Assembly: GCF_030463565.1 (NCBI RefSeq)
Contig: NC_134649.1
Span: forward strand, 34,683,044-34,747,043
Direction: 5' to 3'
From: Pelecanus crispus
Taxonomy: Eukaryota > Chordata > Aves > Pelecaniformes > Pelecanidae
Length of the DNA: 64,000 nt
Shown: positions 1 through 16,390 of the stretch, piece by piece
Layout: the number at the start of each line of letters is the position of its first letter
Numbering within the stretch: the stretch's first letter is position 1
Made by a program: the position numbers and the translations under genes
The notes under the pieces: model-generated
Databases searched by the model: none
What the model saw: only the letters and a program-made list of their open reading frames with translations
Told to the model about the DNA's origin: nothing

Positions 1-13
1 ATGTCTCACACAG

Positions 14-2529
14 GCAAGGAAAACTCTCGTCCTGCTGCCGTATGTCATGGAGCAGCTGCAGGATGCTGACAGTGATGCCATCACCACAGTCCTGCCTGTG
101 CTCAGCAACATGCTCCAGCTGCTGGAGGGGAAGATGCCCAGCCTCGCCGCCCCGACACTGGCTGAGAAGCTCCAGCTGCTCTTCAACCATGTAAGGCTGG
201 GGGAGAGCCCCATGCCCCCCTCACCGGGCACCTCCACTCGCACCTCACACTCTCTGCAGGGGGATGCTTTGCCCTGCAGCCCCCAGGCCCCATTGCTGCC
301 CTTGGCGGCTCCATGCTGCATCCCAAACCCCCCGCATGGGCTCACCCCGGCTTGGCCTCCCTGCTGTGGTGGGGATGGTGCTGGCAGGATGGCAGCAGGT
401 GTGCTGAGCCCCACCGGTGCACACCCTGCCCTGGCAGCATCCCCCAGCCCTCTGCAGGGTCTCCCTCTCTGGCCCTCAGCCCTGGGGACCCCAGCCACCC
501 TGGGCAGACTTTCTGCATGCCACAGCTCACTCCCTTTTGGAGCAGGACGCCTGCGGCCATTCTGGGGACATCTGTCTCCTTGTCAGCCCCTCGCTCGCCC
601 TGGGCTTGGGGCTGAGGTCCTCCTCCCTTCCTCCCCCAGGAGTTGGACACTGTGCGGGAGCTCTCCATCCATCTCTTCCAAACTGTGATGGGGCTCATGG
701 CGGGCACTGACAAGAAGAGGATGAAGGAGGTGGTGTGGGGCAGCCTGCTGCCGCTGCTCTTTCACCTGTACGACGAGGACAAGAGTGTGGCCAAGGTGGG
801 ATTCGCAACCTGACTGGTTCATTGGGCAGGGCAGTGCTGACACTGGACCCTTCAAATGTGTGTCACTGTGAGGTCTAGCTTGCTGGGTGCCTAGGACCAG
901 GCAGAGCCCACCTCCCTGCCCACCCCGTCTTTCTCCTCCTGCTGCCCAAATGGATGGGGAGGTGGGTCCCTTTCCCACCCATCTCCCTCTGCACAGCCCC
1001 TGGCATGGGTCCCTGCAGCCCCAGAGACTGGGCTACGGGCTCTGCAGCAACCTGGGGCCTCCAAGGTCAAAAGGTTGAAGCCCTGACAAGCTTCCAGCCA
1101 GAGAGGGTGGCTGCCCTTATCTTCCCCTGGGGTGCTGAACCTGGTGGCAGCATCAGTCCCCAGGTGGTGCATCTTCCCTGCACAGGCAGGGGCAGGCTCT
1201 GAGCCCTACCAAGGGCAGGGACACAGGGTTCTGTGCCCCTGGCAGTGGTGGAGGTGGCACCTCTGCTGCTCGCCAGGCCTCCCAGGAAGCCCTCTGCAGC
1301 GCTGGCCGGTTCCTGAAGTGGGGGCAACTGACAGAGCTGGCCGAGACCAGACAGGCATGGAAGATCAGCCAGTGCCTGGTAAGTGCAGCCGCAGCACCCC
1401 TGGGATTCGCCCTGCGTGAGCCCTGCCCCATGCCCAGCAGCAGGGATGGAGGGCTGTGCCCCCGTGGCTGCAGGCACCTGCCCAGAGCAGTCTCTGCTCC
1501 AGGCTGTCCTCTCCCCCAGCGTCCCAAAGGAGACCCTGCCACCAGGATGGCACCCCAGCGTCCCCAGGGAGCCCTCTCCTTCCTCTGAACCCCGATGCCA
1601 CACGGCAGGAAGCTGGGAATGTCCTGCTGGGGGGAAGGAGGGTGGCCCTGAGCAGGGAGATGGCCCGACTGGTGGGCAGCTCTGTGCCAACCCTGCACCC
1701 TTCTCCTCTCTCCAGCTGGCCAGGAAGAGGAGCAGGACCATGGACTACCTGTCCCAGAGCCAGCTCTACCTGCAGAGCCCGCAGGAGACCCTGCGGCAGG
1801 AGGCTATCAGGTTCATCGGTGAGTCACGAGTCCGGGGGTCCCTCCCTCTCCCAGGGTCCCTGTGGCCCGGTGCAGGACCTGTGGGGCACCCCTTCACCCC
1901 TCCCACCCTTGCCTGCGCAGGTGGGGCTGGCAGGATGTTCATCCATCCCCTCTCTGATGCCATGCCCCGGGGTCAGCCCTCCCCGGAGAGCTGTGTGGCC
2001 AGGCAGGCCAGGTGGTGGGGTCCCCGATGGGCAGCGGGGTCCCTGACAGGCGGTAGGGTCCCCAATGTGCTGTGTTCCCCCAGGGCTCATCGGACGACAG
2101 GTGGATGAGGACAAGATACCGTACATCAGAAAGGGTGAGTGAGGGCAGTGGGGAGGAGGAAAGAGCCCAGCACGGAGCTTCCCCCCCGGGCGAGGGGGGC
2201 TCTGCTCCCAGCATGTCTGTGGGGACGGGGGTGTTTCTGGAGGGGGGTATTCCTGACCAGCAGCCTCCAGCTGAGCCACCCACCCCCAGCTCCCTCCTGG
2301 CCCTGGGAATCACAGGGTGCAATGTGCCCTGCCTGGAGGGGACACAGGGCTGTCACCTCACCTATGCTGCTTTGTCCCCACAGTCCTTCAAGGTGCAAGG
2401 AAAGACGACAGCCCCTTCGTCTCCTCCCTGGCAGTTCAGACAGCCCACATCCTCAGATCAGAAAGGCCAAAGTCGAGGTTTAACCTCCAACGGCTGAGGT
2501 TACAGCTGCCGAGGGCATGGATGAGGTGA
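14..2529 (+). CDS. MROH (maestro HEAT-like repeat) family gene, 3' exons, partial
   Basis: Six exons can be joined with consensus splice sites and consistent phase: 14-190, 640-795, 1277-1378, 1716-1818, 2084-2134 and 2384-2529, the last ending in a stop. The first visible exon follows an AG at 12-13 and reads ARKTLVLLPYVMEQLQDADS, so the gene continues left of the window. The roughly 244 visible residues are helical and leucine-rich, as in HEAT-type armadillo repeats. Segments such as ELDTVRELSIHLFQTVMGLM, VVWGSLLPLLFHLYDEDKSV, KASQEALCSAGRFLKWGQL, LQSPQETLRQEAIRFIGLIG and a basic tail are typical of avian MROH proteins, a family expanded in birds and mostly of unknown function. I cannot assign the subfamily number. 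The gene runs in tandem with RRP9, about 1.6 kb upstream of it. The assignment is by family resemblance; the exon structure is seen directly. Confidence 0.8.
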
Positions 2530-3424
2530 CACTCGGCCCCCAGCAAGGACTCTGCTCGGGCAGAGACAAAGCAGTAGGCCCAGCCCTAGGGTGCTCTGCA
2601 GGATGGGGTATAGCCTCTTCCCAAAGTCTAACAGGAAAGAAGAGACCTCAGCCCCAGAGGAGCTGGTGTTCCCCAGAGAGCGGCAGGATGGCTGCTCTTT
2701 CCAGTGGTCCAGGGCAACGCCTGCCCACATACTTCGTCTTTGCCACAAAAGCACCAGCTGCTTTGCTGGGCTGCAAAACAGAACGGAGGAGAAGGCCAAG
2801 CCAGAGCTGAAGCCGAAGTTGAAGCTTTCCCTCCCTTCCCCACGGCCACGCCAGGGTAAACCACTTTTTCTGCCTCCCACCGTCCGAGGATCCTGCGCTG
2901 CCTTGGGCTGATGTGGCCGAACCCAGGAGCTACCAAGCTATCGATGCTTTGGCTCCAGCAGCATCGTCCCCTCCACGTCCCCAGCAGGAAGGGCAGCTCT
3001 GCCTCCTGCCCGCACCGTCTGTCCCCACCGGCCCTGCAACCACTCCCACCCGGGGGGGTTGGAAGTCACAAGAAGAATGGTAAGAGGTCACTCCGTGAAA
3101 CCAAGCCCTCTGTGGAGGTTGCCTTTCAGCAATCTCCAAAAGGGAGACCACCCGCCGGCAGTCAGCAGCCCTTCCAGGATGCTCTGGGCAGGCATGGCTG
3201 CTTATCCCTGGGGAAGCGAGCCCCTCGCCTTACAGAGGCCAGCCGAGGGGTGTTCCTGCCGTCCTTCCACGCCTCCCCAGGGGCCAAAGAGAAAAGAGAC
3301 TGAATGTGCAAAATGAAGCTTCAGCACAAAAGCAGGTTTTGGCTCTAGAGCATCACCGGGACAGGCCCTCCCGCACCCACCCCTCCCAGACAGAGAGCCA
3401 CTACCCCCGGCACAGCCAAGGACG
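2530..3424 (+). other. 3' flank / possible 3'UTR of the MROH gene
   Basis: No further coding exon is supportable here. I see no canonical AATAAA or ATTAAA hexamer downstream of the MROH stop on the plus strand, so the 3' end is undefined. The sequence is unique-looking and moderately GC-rich. Overlapping ORFs on both strands lack splice support or recognisable motifs. No trace of PARP3, the usual mammalian divergent neighbour of RRP9, was recognised. Confidence 0.4.
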
Positions 3425-3625
3425 GTCCCAGGGACCCCCCAAAGGATGTGGGAAGGGACCAGAGGCCGTGCCCCGTGGCTGGGGCTGGCCAGGGGTCCCA
3501 GAGGGGCAGAACAAGCTGATCGTGATTCGAGAAGCAGCCACCCGTACACCATCGCCATCACACCGTCTCGGTGAGTAGGGGACACCGGCTGCGATGCCCG
3601 TGGGACCGGGTGCGGGGGGCGGTCC
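3425..3625 (+). pseudogene. Relic duplicate of RRP9 exon 8 with its intron flanks
   Basis: This segment is a diverged direct copy of RRP9 exon 8 (5907-5999) and its flanks. Three collinear anchors agree. GGGACCCCCC at 3431 matches 5828. AACAAGCTGATC at 3510 matches 5922, followed by GCAGCCACC in both. TCGGTGAGT at the donor site (GT at 3571) matches the RRP9 donor (GT at 6000). Downstream intron sequence also stays similar for about 50 bases. The offset grows from 2397 to 2412 to 2429, so the copy lost about 15 bp before the exon core and 17 bp inside it. The 17-bp loss is not a multiple of three, and the tryptophan codon of the WD repeat is changed, so the copy cannot encode a functional repeat. 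It lies just left of the RRP9 promoter CpG island. Confidence 0.75.
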
Positions 3626-4173
3626 CCGCGGCCTCCCCCCAGCCCCGCGGCGGGCAGGCTGCCCCGCTCCTGCCCCCGGGGGCCTGGGTTGGCTCTGCCA
3701 GCCGGGCTGTGTCCCCGGGGGGGCTTGGGGGCGCGGGGCCCCCGCGGGGGGTGGCTGGTCCCCGGGGCAGGGCGGGGGGGGTGTTCAGCGGGGGACCCCC
3801 TGCTCCCCCCGGCACCCCGCGGGCCCTCGGGGCAGGGCCGGACCCCAGCCGGAGGGGCGCCCCGCGGGGGCGGGGACAGCGCCAGGGGGCGGGGACAGCG
3901 CCAGGGGGCGGGGCGAGGGCGGGACTCAGCGCCGAGGGGGCGGGGCGGCCCCGCCGCGGAGCGAGTGGCGTCACCACCCGAGTGACAGCGCGGCCAGCCG
4001 CTAGGAAGCGGGGGCGGGGCAGGAGCGCGCTTCCGGGGGAGGAGAGGCGGGGCCGCAGGGGCGGTGGGAGGCGGGGCCCGGCCGCCTGCAGCCAATAGGC
4101 GCGGGCGGGGGCGAGGCCTGGCCGCCGGCAGCCGGCGGGGCGGGGCGGGGCGGGCACCACGTGCGGCGGCAGC
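3590..4173 (+). promoter_or_regulatory. CpG-island promoter of RRP9
   Basis: This is a very GC- and CpG-rich block immediately upstream of the RRP9 start codon; high CpG continues to about 4600. It contains a 19-bp tandem unit (3866-3884 and 3885-3903, partial third from 3904) with a GGGGCGGGG Sp1/KLF box in each copy. More GC boxes lie at about 3904-3950, 4010-4020 and 4138-4152. A CCAAT box is at 4092-4096 and a palindromic E-box CACGTG at 4158-4163, 10 bp before the ATG. There is no TATA box. This is the usual architecture of a housekeeping ribosome-biogenesis promoter. The exact start site cannot be read from sequence. Confidence 0.75.
4158..4163 (+). promoter_or_regulatory. CACGTG E-box near the RRP9 start
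   Basis: A perfect CACGTG lies 10 bp upstream of the RRP9 ATG, at the edge of the CpG island. This is the class of site bound by MYC/MAX and USF. Ribosome-biogenesis genes are established MYC targets, so a role in RRP9 regulation is plausible, but binding is inferred. Confidence 0.5.
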
Positions 4174-7100
4174 ATGGCGGCGGCGGCGGCGGCGGGCGGC
4201 AGGAGGGGCAAGGCCCCGCGCGGGGCAGCGGGGCGGCGGCGGCCGCGGGCGGCGGTGAGGGCCGGGGAGAGGGGGGCGAGGAGGGGCCGCTTCGGCGGGA
4301 GTCGCCGCGCCGAGTGTCGTCCGTCCCCGTCCCCATCCCGTCCATCACGCTGATGTGTTCCGCAGGTGCCAGGCGCCGAGGGGAGGCCGCGGGCGGCGGC
4401 CGGCCGGCCCGTCGACGAGGAGGTGTCCAGCGACTCCGAGCCGGAGAGGTACGGGCTGCGCCCCGGGGGGTGCCGGTGCCGGTACCGATGGGGGTGCCGG
4501 TGCCGGTGGCGGTGCTCACGCGTGTCCCCGCAGCCCGTCGTTGGGGCGGAGGCGGCGGGAGGCGGCGGAGGAGGAGGTGGAGGAGACGCCTCAGGAGAAG
4601 AAGCTGCGCCTGGCCAAGCTGTACCTGGAGCAGCTCCGCCAGCACGGTGAGTCCCGGCCCGGTGCCGGTGCCCCGGCAAGGCAGAGAGGCAGGCAGCCCT
4701 CGGTGCTGAGCCCGGCCCTCACGCCCCATGTCTGCCGCAGAGGAGGAGCGGGCGGCGGCAGAGGAGGAGGAGGACACCCAGCCGGCAGATCTCATCGGCG
4801 ACCGGCTGAAGGAGGACGTGGTGAGCAGAGGAGCGGGCGCGTCCCCTCGGTGCTGGTGGTGGTGGCGGGCTCTGCCCCCTCCCGTGGGGCCGGGGCTGCC
4901 TCTGCTGAGCCTCCCGCTTCTTCCCCAGCTCGAGCAGAAGGGCCGGCTGCAGCGCCTCGTCGCCAAAGACGTAAGTGCCCAGCGCTGGGGGTGCCGGGGG
5001 GCTGCTGGACTGGAAGTGCTGGCTTTGGGGGACACTTGGGCACAGCCACGGCTGGCACCCCAAGTTGCCGTGCAGGCTATGGGACCAGGTCCCTTCTCCC
5101 ATCCAGGGTGCCGGCTGCTGGCACCCTGGGGAAGGGAGGGTGGCACGCTCGGGTACTCCCATGCTTGGGGAAGCCCAGCTCACATCCCGCTCTCCCTGCA
5201 GGTGCAGCCTCCGGATCCAGCCAGCATCCGTGTGCTGCGGGGGCACCAGCTGCCCGTCACCTGCCTGGTCATCTCCCCGGATGACAGGTTCATCTTTTCT
5301 GCTTCCAAGGACGGCTCCCTCATCAAATGCAAGTGTTCCCTTTGGGCTGTGACTGGCTGTTCCCTGAGCCTGAACACCGCAGGGCCCCTGCAGCAGCAGG
5401 ACCACGGGTGCCTGTGGAGGTGGCTTGGCCCCCGGCCCCTCCGGGGATGTGCACGTGCATTGTTTCGGGCTCTGTGGGAGGCTCATTGGCACTTTACAGA
5501 GGGATGAGAGGCTCCCAGGAGGTGACGGCGATGCCTTTCCCGTAGGGGAGGTGGAGAGTGGGAAGAGGCTGTGCGTGGTGCCCGGGGGGAAGAAGGGCAC
5601 TGAGGAGCGGCACATGGGGCACGCGTCCCACATCCTCTGCATGGCCATTTCATCGGATGGCAAGTACCTGGTACGGGAGAGGGGGCTGGCACTGCCACAT
5701 GGGGCAGAGAGGTGATGGTGGGGAGTGCATCATCTCCCGGGGTCCTGGGGAGCAGTATCTCATGCCCAGGTGTACTTTGCTGGGTTAAAGCAGCCCCTAC
5801 CTCCACTGGAGTCAAGAACAGGTCCCTGGGACCCCCCAGAGCACATGGGGTGGGAGCAGAGCCCCCCACAAGGGGCAGGTCTTGGGTATCCCCTGTGTTC
5901 TGCCAGGCTACAGGAGACAGGAACAAGCTGATCATGATCTGGGACGCAGCCACCTGCAAGCGCCTGCACATCTTCACTGGGCACCGCGACGCTGTGTCGG
6001 TGAGTCAGGGGCATCGGCAGTGATCCCTGTGGGGCCAGGCAGCACTGTCTGCCCCAGTGCCCCTCACTATTGCCCCTCTGTCCGTCTGTCTGTCCATCTG
6101 CAGGGCCTGTCCTTCCGGAAGGGCACATACCAGCTGTACAGTGCCTCCCATGACCGCTGTGTCAAGGTCTGGAATGTGGCAGAGAATGCATACGTGGAGA
6201 CCCTGTAAGACCTGGGCAGGACCTTGCTGACCCTCTCTCGCGTTGGGGAGGTGATGTGGCAGAGGGTCGTGCCCACTGCAGCTCTTTGCCCTCTCCCCCT
6301 CCAGGTTTGGGCACCAGGATGTCATCACAGGCCTGGACAGCCTGAGCCGGGAGTGCTGTGTGACAGCAGGGGGACGGGACGGCACTGTGCGGCTCTGGAA
6401 GATCCCTGAGGAGTCACAGCTCGTGTTTTACGGTCACCAGTAGGTCTGGGGTGGGAGAGAGGGATGCGGGCAGCTGGGTCCGTCTGGCGCAGCAGCGTGA
6501 GGGTGCCAGGCATCACCAGGAGCCTGCTGGCACTCTGGGGACACTGATGCCCTGGTGAGCCCTTGTCTCCTAAACAGGATCCCAAAGCATGCTCGTAACT
6601 GATAGTAGTTGCCTGTTCTCTTTGTAGGGGCTCCATCGACTGTATCCAGCTCATCAACGAGGAGCACATGGTGTCGGGTGCTGATGATGGGTGAGCACAG
6701 GGCCAGGATGGTGCCTGGGGTGGGCAGGCAGTGCCACTCTCAGCCCCCTCACTGCTCCCCTCCCCTCCCTGGCAGGTCTTTAGCCCTGTGGGGGCTGACA
6801 AAGAAGAAGCCGCTGGCGCTGGCCCGGCAGGCGCACGGCATGCAGGATGCCCAGGGCCTGCAGCAGCCATACTGGATCTCTGCGGTGGCCGCCCTGCGCA
6901 ACAGTGACCTCCTTGCTACAGGTGTGTGGCAGCCACCTTGGACCAGGGGTTTGGGGGTGCAGGGGGGTGCGTCCTACTCCCTTCTCCAGGCCAGGGTGCA
7001 TAGCAGTCTCCTTTCTCTGCCCCAGGCTCCCACAGTGCCAGTGTGAAGCTCTGGAAGTGTGGTGAGGGATTTCGGAAGCTGGAGCCCCTCTGGGACATCC

Positions 7101-7499
7101 CCTTGGTATGGATGGAGAGGTTGGGGATGCTGGAGCTGGGCTAGGGGGGTCTCTTGGCAGGGGCTCCCCTCCCTGGGTGGAAGGAGGAGGCTGAGGGAGC
7201 CCCTCACCCTGCCCTGTCCCCTCCAGGTGGGTTTTGTAAACAGCCTCAAGTTCTCAGCAGCCGGCGACTTCCTGGTGGCCGGCCTTGGACAGGAGCACCG
7301 GTACTGTCCCCCTCCCTGGTGCTGCCTGGGGGCACAGCCCTCCCTCCCCTGGGGCTCGGCGGAGGGTGACCCCCCCATCTCTCTCATCTACAGGCTCGGC
7401 CGGTGGTGGAGAGTCAAAGAAGCCAAAAACAGCATCTGCATCATCCCCCTGAAGCGGAGGCCTGCAGCCCCCAGCCCCGAAGCCCCCAACAGCTCCTAG
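4174..7499 (+). CDS. RRP9: RRP9 / U3-55K, U3 snoRNP WD40 protein, complete
   Basis: Fifteen exons join in frame to 482 residues (human is about 475): 4174-4254, 4366-4448, 4534-4646, 4741-4820, 4929-4970, 5202-5328, 5546-5670, 5907-5999, 6104-6204, 6305-6439, 6628-6690, 6776-6921, 7026-7105, 7227-7300, 7394-7499. Residues 1 to about 133 are an Ala/Arg-rich nuclear tail with an acidic, charged helical region (EEEVEETPQEKKLRLAKLYL). From about residue 143 a seven-bladed WD40 propeller follows, with strands such as NKLIMIWDAAT, DRCVKVWNVAENAYVETLFG, GRDGTVRLWKIPEESQLVFY and HSASVKLWKCGEGF, ending LGRWWRVKEAKNSICIIPL. RRP9 binds the box B/C region of U3 snoRNA and acts in early pre-rRNA cleavage for 18S rRNA in the nucleolus. 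Intron 6 has a GC donor. RRP9 converges on GRM2. Confidence 0.97.
5329..5545 (+). other. RRP9: Non-canonical GC-AG intron 6 of RRP9
   Basis: The reading frame needs Lys-Trp-Glu-Val-Glu-Ser here. Only the junction AAAT|GCAAGT (exon ends 5328) to CGTAG|GGGAGG (exon starts 5546) restores it; no GT donor nearby keeps the frame. GCAAGT is the standard strong form of the minor GC-AG donor class processed by the U2 spliceosome. Confidence 0.85.
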
Positions 7500-7771
7500 G
7501 CCCCTGGCCCCGGAGCTGCTGGAGCTGGGTCGTTAAACCCCTGTCCCTGGAGCTGCGCCCCGCGTCCTTCGTGCAGCCACCCTCCTGGGGCCGGCAGGGC
7601 CTGAGCAGGGGGTGCCACATGGCCCCCCAACCCTGCTGGCCCCCATATATATCATGCTGTGGCTCTGCCCTCTGCGAGGGTCTGTCCCCTTCCCTCAGGT
7701 TTGGCTAGACCTGAGCTCTGGAAGAGTCCATTTTTAAAAAAAAAAAAAAAACCAAAAAACAAAAAAACCAC
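7500..7771. other. Convergent 3' ends of RRP9 and GRM2
   Basis: RRP9 stops at 7499 and the GRM2 poly(A) signal on the other strand is at 7772-7777, so the two 3'UTRs meet or overlap here. No canonical AATAAA is visible on the plus strand after RRP9. Candidate non-consensus hexamers lie near 7534 (GTTAAA) and 7733 (TTTAAA). An A-rich tract with interspersed C runs from about 7735 to 7770. Confidence 0.6.
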
Positions 7772-7777
7772 TTTATT
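7772..7777 (-). terminator. GRM2: GRM2 poly(A) signal AATAAA
   Basis: TTTATT on the plus strand is AATAAA on the minus strand, 1383 bp downstream of the GRM2 stop, in an A/T-rich patch. It is the first canonical signal recognised downstream of the GRM2 stop and gives a 3'UTR of about 1.4 kb. Confidence 0.65.
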
Positions 7778-9159
7778 TACATAAATTACAAAAAAAAAAA
7801 AATTACACTCTTGCTCACAGAAAATATCTACTCTTAAAAACTTGGGTTGGGCTCAAATACCTGGGTCCTGTTACTCACCCTCAGCCCCCACTGGACCCCT
7901 CCCCAGGCTCTGCAGGGCTGGGGGCAGCGGGCATTCACCCCCGCTCCTGCCCTGTCTCCCATGAAGGGGTGAGAAGCACTACGCACAGCGAGGGGAGGGA
8001 TGGAGGGGGCTTGGGCCCAGTGCTCGGGGGCTTTCCCAGGGCTGAGAATGAGGAAAAGGTGAAACTGTGCAAAGGGCCCGAGGGGGGACTCTGCTGGCCT
8101 GGGGAGGGGGGATGTGGGGCACAGCTTGGCACAGGGGGACGTGAAAGGCCCTGCACCAGGAAAGCAGGGCAACAGGGCCAGGGCAGCGGGTGGGTGATGC
8201 GGCGTGGGCAGTGTGTGCCGGCACAGGGCTTGGTGTGGGGGGAACGGGAGGTACGGCGTGGCTGGGTGCAAGCGAAGCATGACTTGGTATGGCAAGAGGG
8301 AGTTGGGTTGTGCGCTGCGGCTCGGTGCGAGGGCCGGGGGGGTGGCACCGCAGCTGGTGCAGGGGATGGGGAACGTGCACCACAGCTCAGTTCAAGGGCC
8401 AGGGGCTGTGTGCTGCGGCTCAGTGCAAAGGACGGGGGGACATTGACCATCGCTCGGGGCAGGGGATGGGGGTCGTGCAGCACAGCTCGGGGCAGGGATC
8501 GGGGGCATGTGCACCATGGCTCGGTGCAGGTGACGGCGGGGTTGTGCACCATGGCTCAGTTCAAGGGACTGGGGGGGATGTTCACCATGGCTCAGTGCAG
8601 GTGATGACGTGCACCTCAGCTCAGTGTAAGGGACAGGGGGACTTGGACCATGGCTCGGTACAAGGGACAGGTGGACGTGTACCAGGGCTGTGCAGGGGAT
8701 GGGGGAATGTGCACAACGGCTCAGCGCAGGTGATGTGGGACACGCACCATGGTTCGGTGCAAAGGATAGGGGAACGTGCACCGCAGCTCAGCGCGAGAGA
8801 TGGGGGAACGTGCGCCATGGCTCAGTGCAGGTGACAGCGGGGTCGTGCACCATGGCTCAGTTCAAGGGACTGGGGGGGGTGTTCACCATGGCTCGGTGCA
8901 GGGACAGGGGGTGGTGCACCAGGGCTCAGTGCAGGGGACAAGGGATGTGTAACGTGGCTCAGTGCAAAGGAAGGGTGACACGTACCCTGACCCAGCGCGT
9001 GGGACGTGTAGCTCGTGCTGGGGCGGGGGCTGAGCCTCCCGGCTGCCTCTGGCCCCTGAGCGGGCTGTGCCGCGGGCGCTGCTCTCCCTGGGGAGGGAGC
9101 CGGGGTGCAGTGTGGCCACGGGCAGCGGCGGCGGCACCACGGCCTGGCCCCCCCGTCCT
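7778..9159 (-). other. GRM2: GRM2 3'UTR
   Basis: This is the sequence between the GRM2 stop (9160-9162) and the poly(A) signal at 7772-7777. About half of it is a GC-rich minisatellite (8330-8990). The long ORFs that cross it on both strands are products of the repeat and carry no known domain. Confidence 0.6.
8330..8990. repeat. Minisatellite of about 43-bp units in the GRM2 3'UTR
   Basis: About fifteen diverged tandem units share a core such as GTGCACCATGGCTCAGTGCA followed by a G-rich spacer (AGGGACAGGGGGA and variants). Unit length varies around 40-46 bp. A higher-order duplication is visible: the block from 8530 (GTGACGGCGGGG...) recurs almost unchanged at 8831, an offset of 301 bp or about seven units. 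Sequence from about 8190 may be an eroded continuation of the array. Confidence 0.85.

Positions 9160-16390
<7,231 letters not shown>

Noticed and set aside
2530-4173. PARP3 divergent from RRP9
   Set aside because: I looked for PARP3 because of the mammalian head-to-head arrangement, but no WGR, PARP regulatory or catalytic motif was found on the minus strand.
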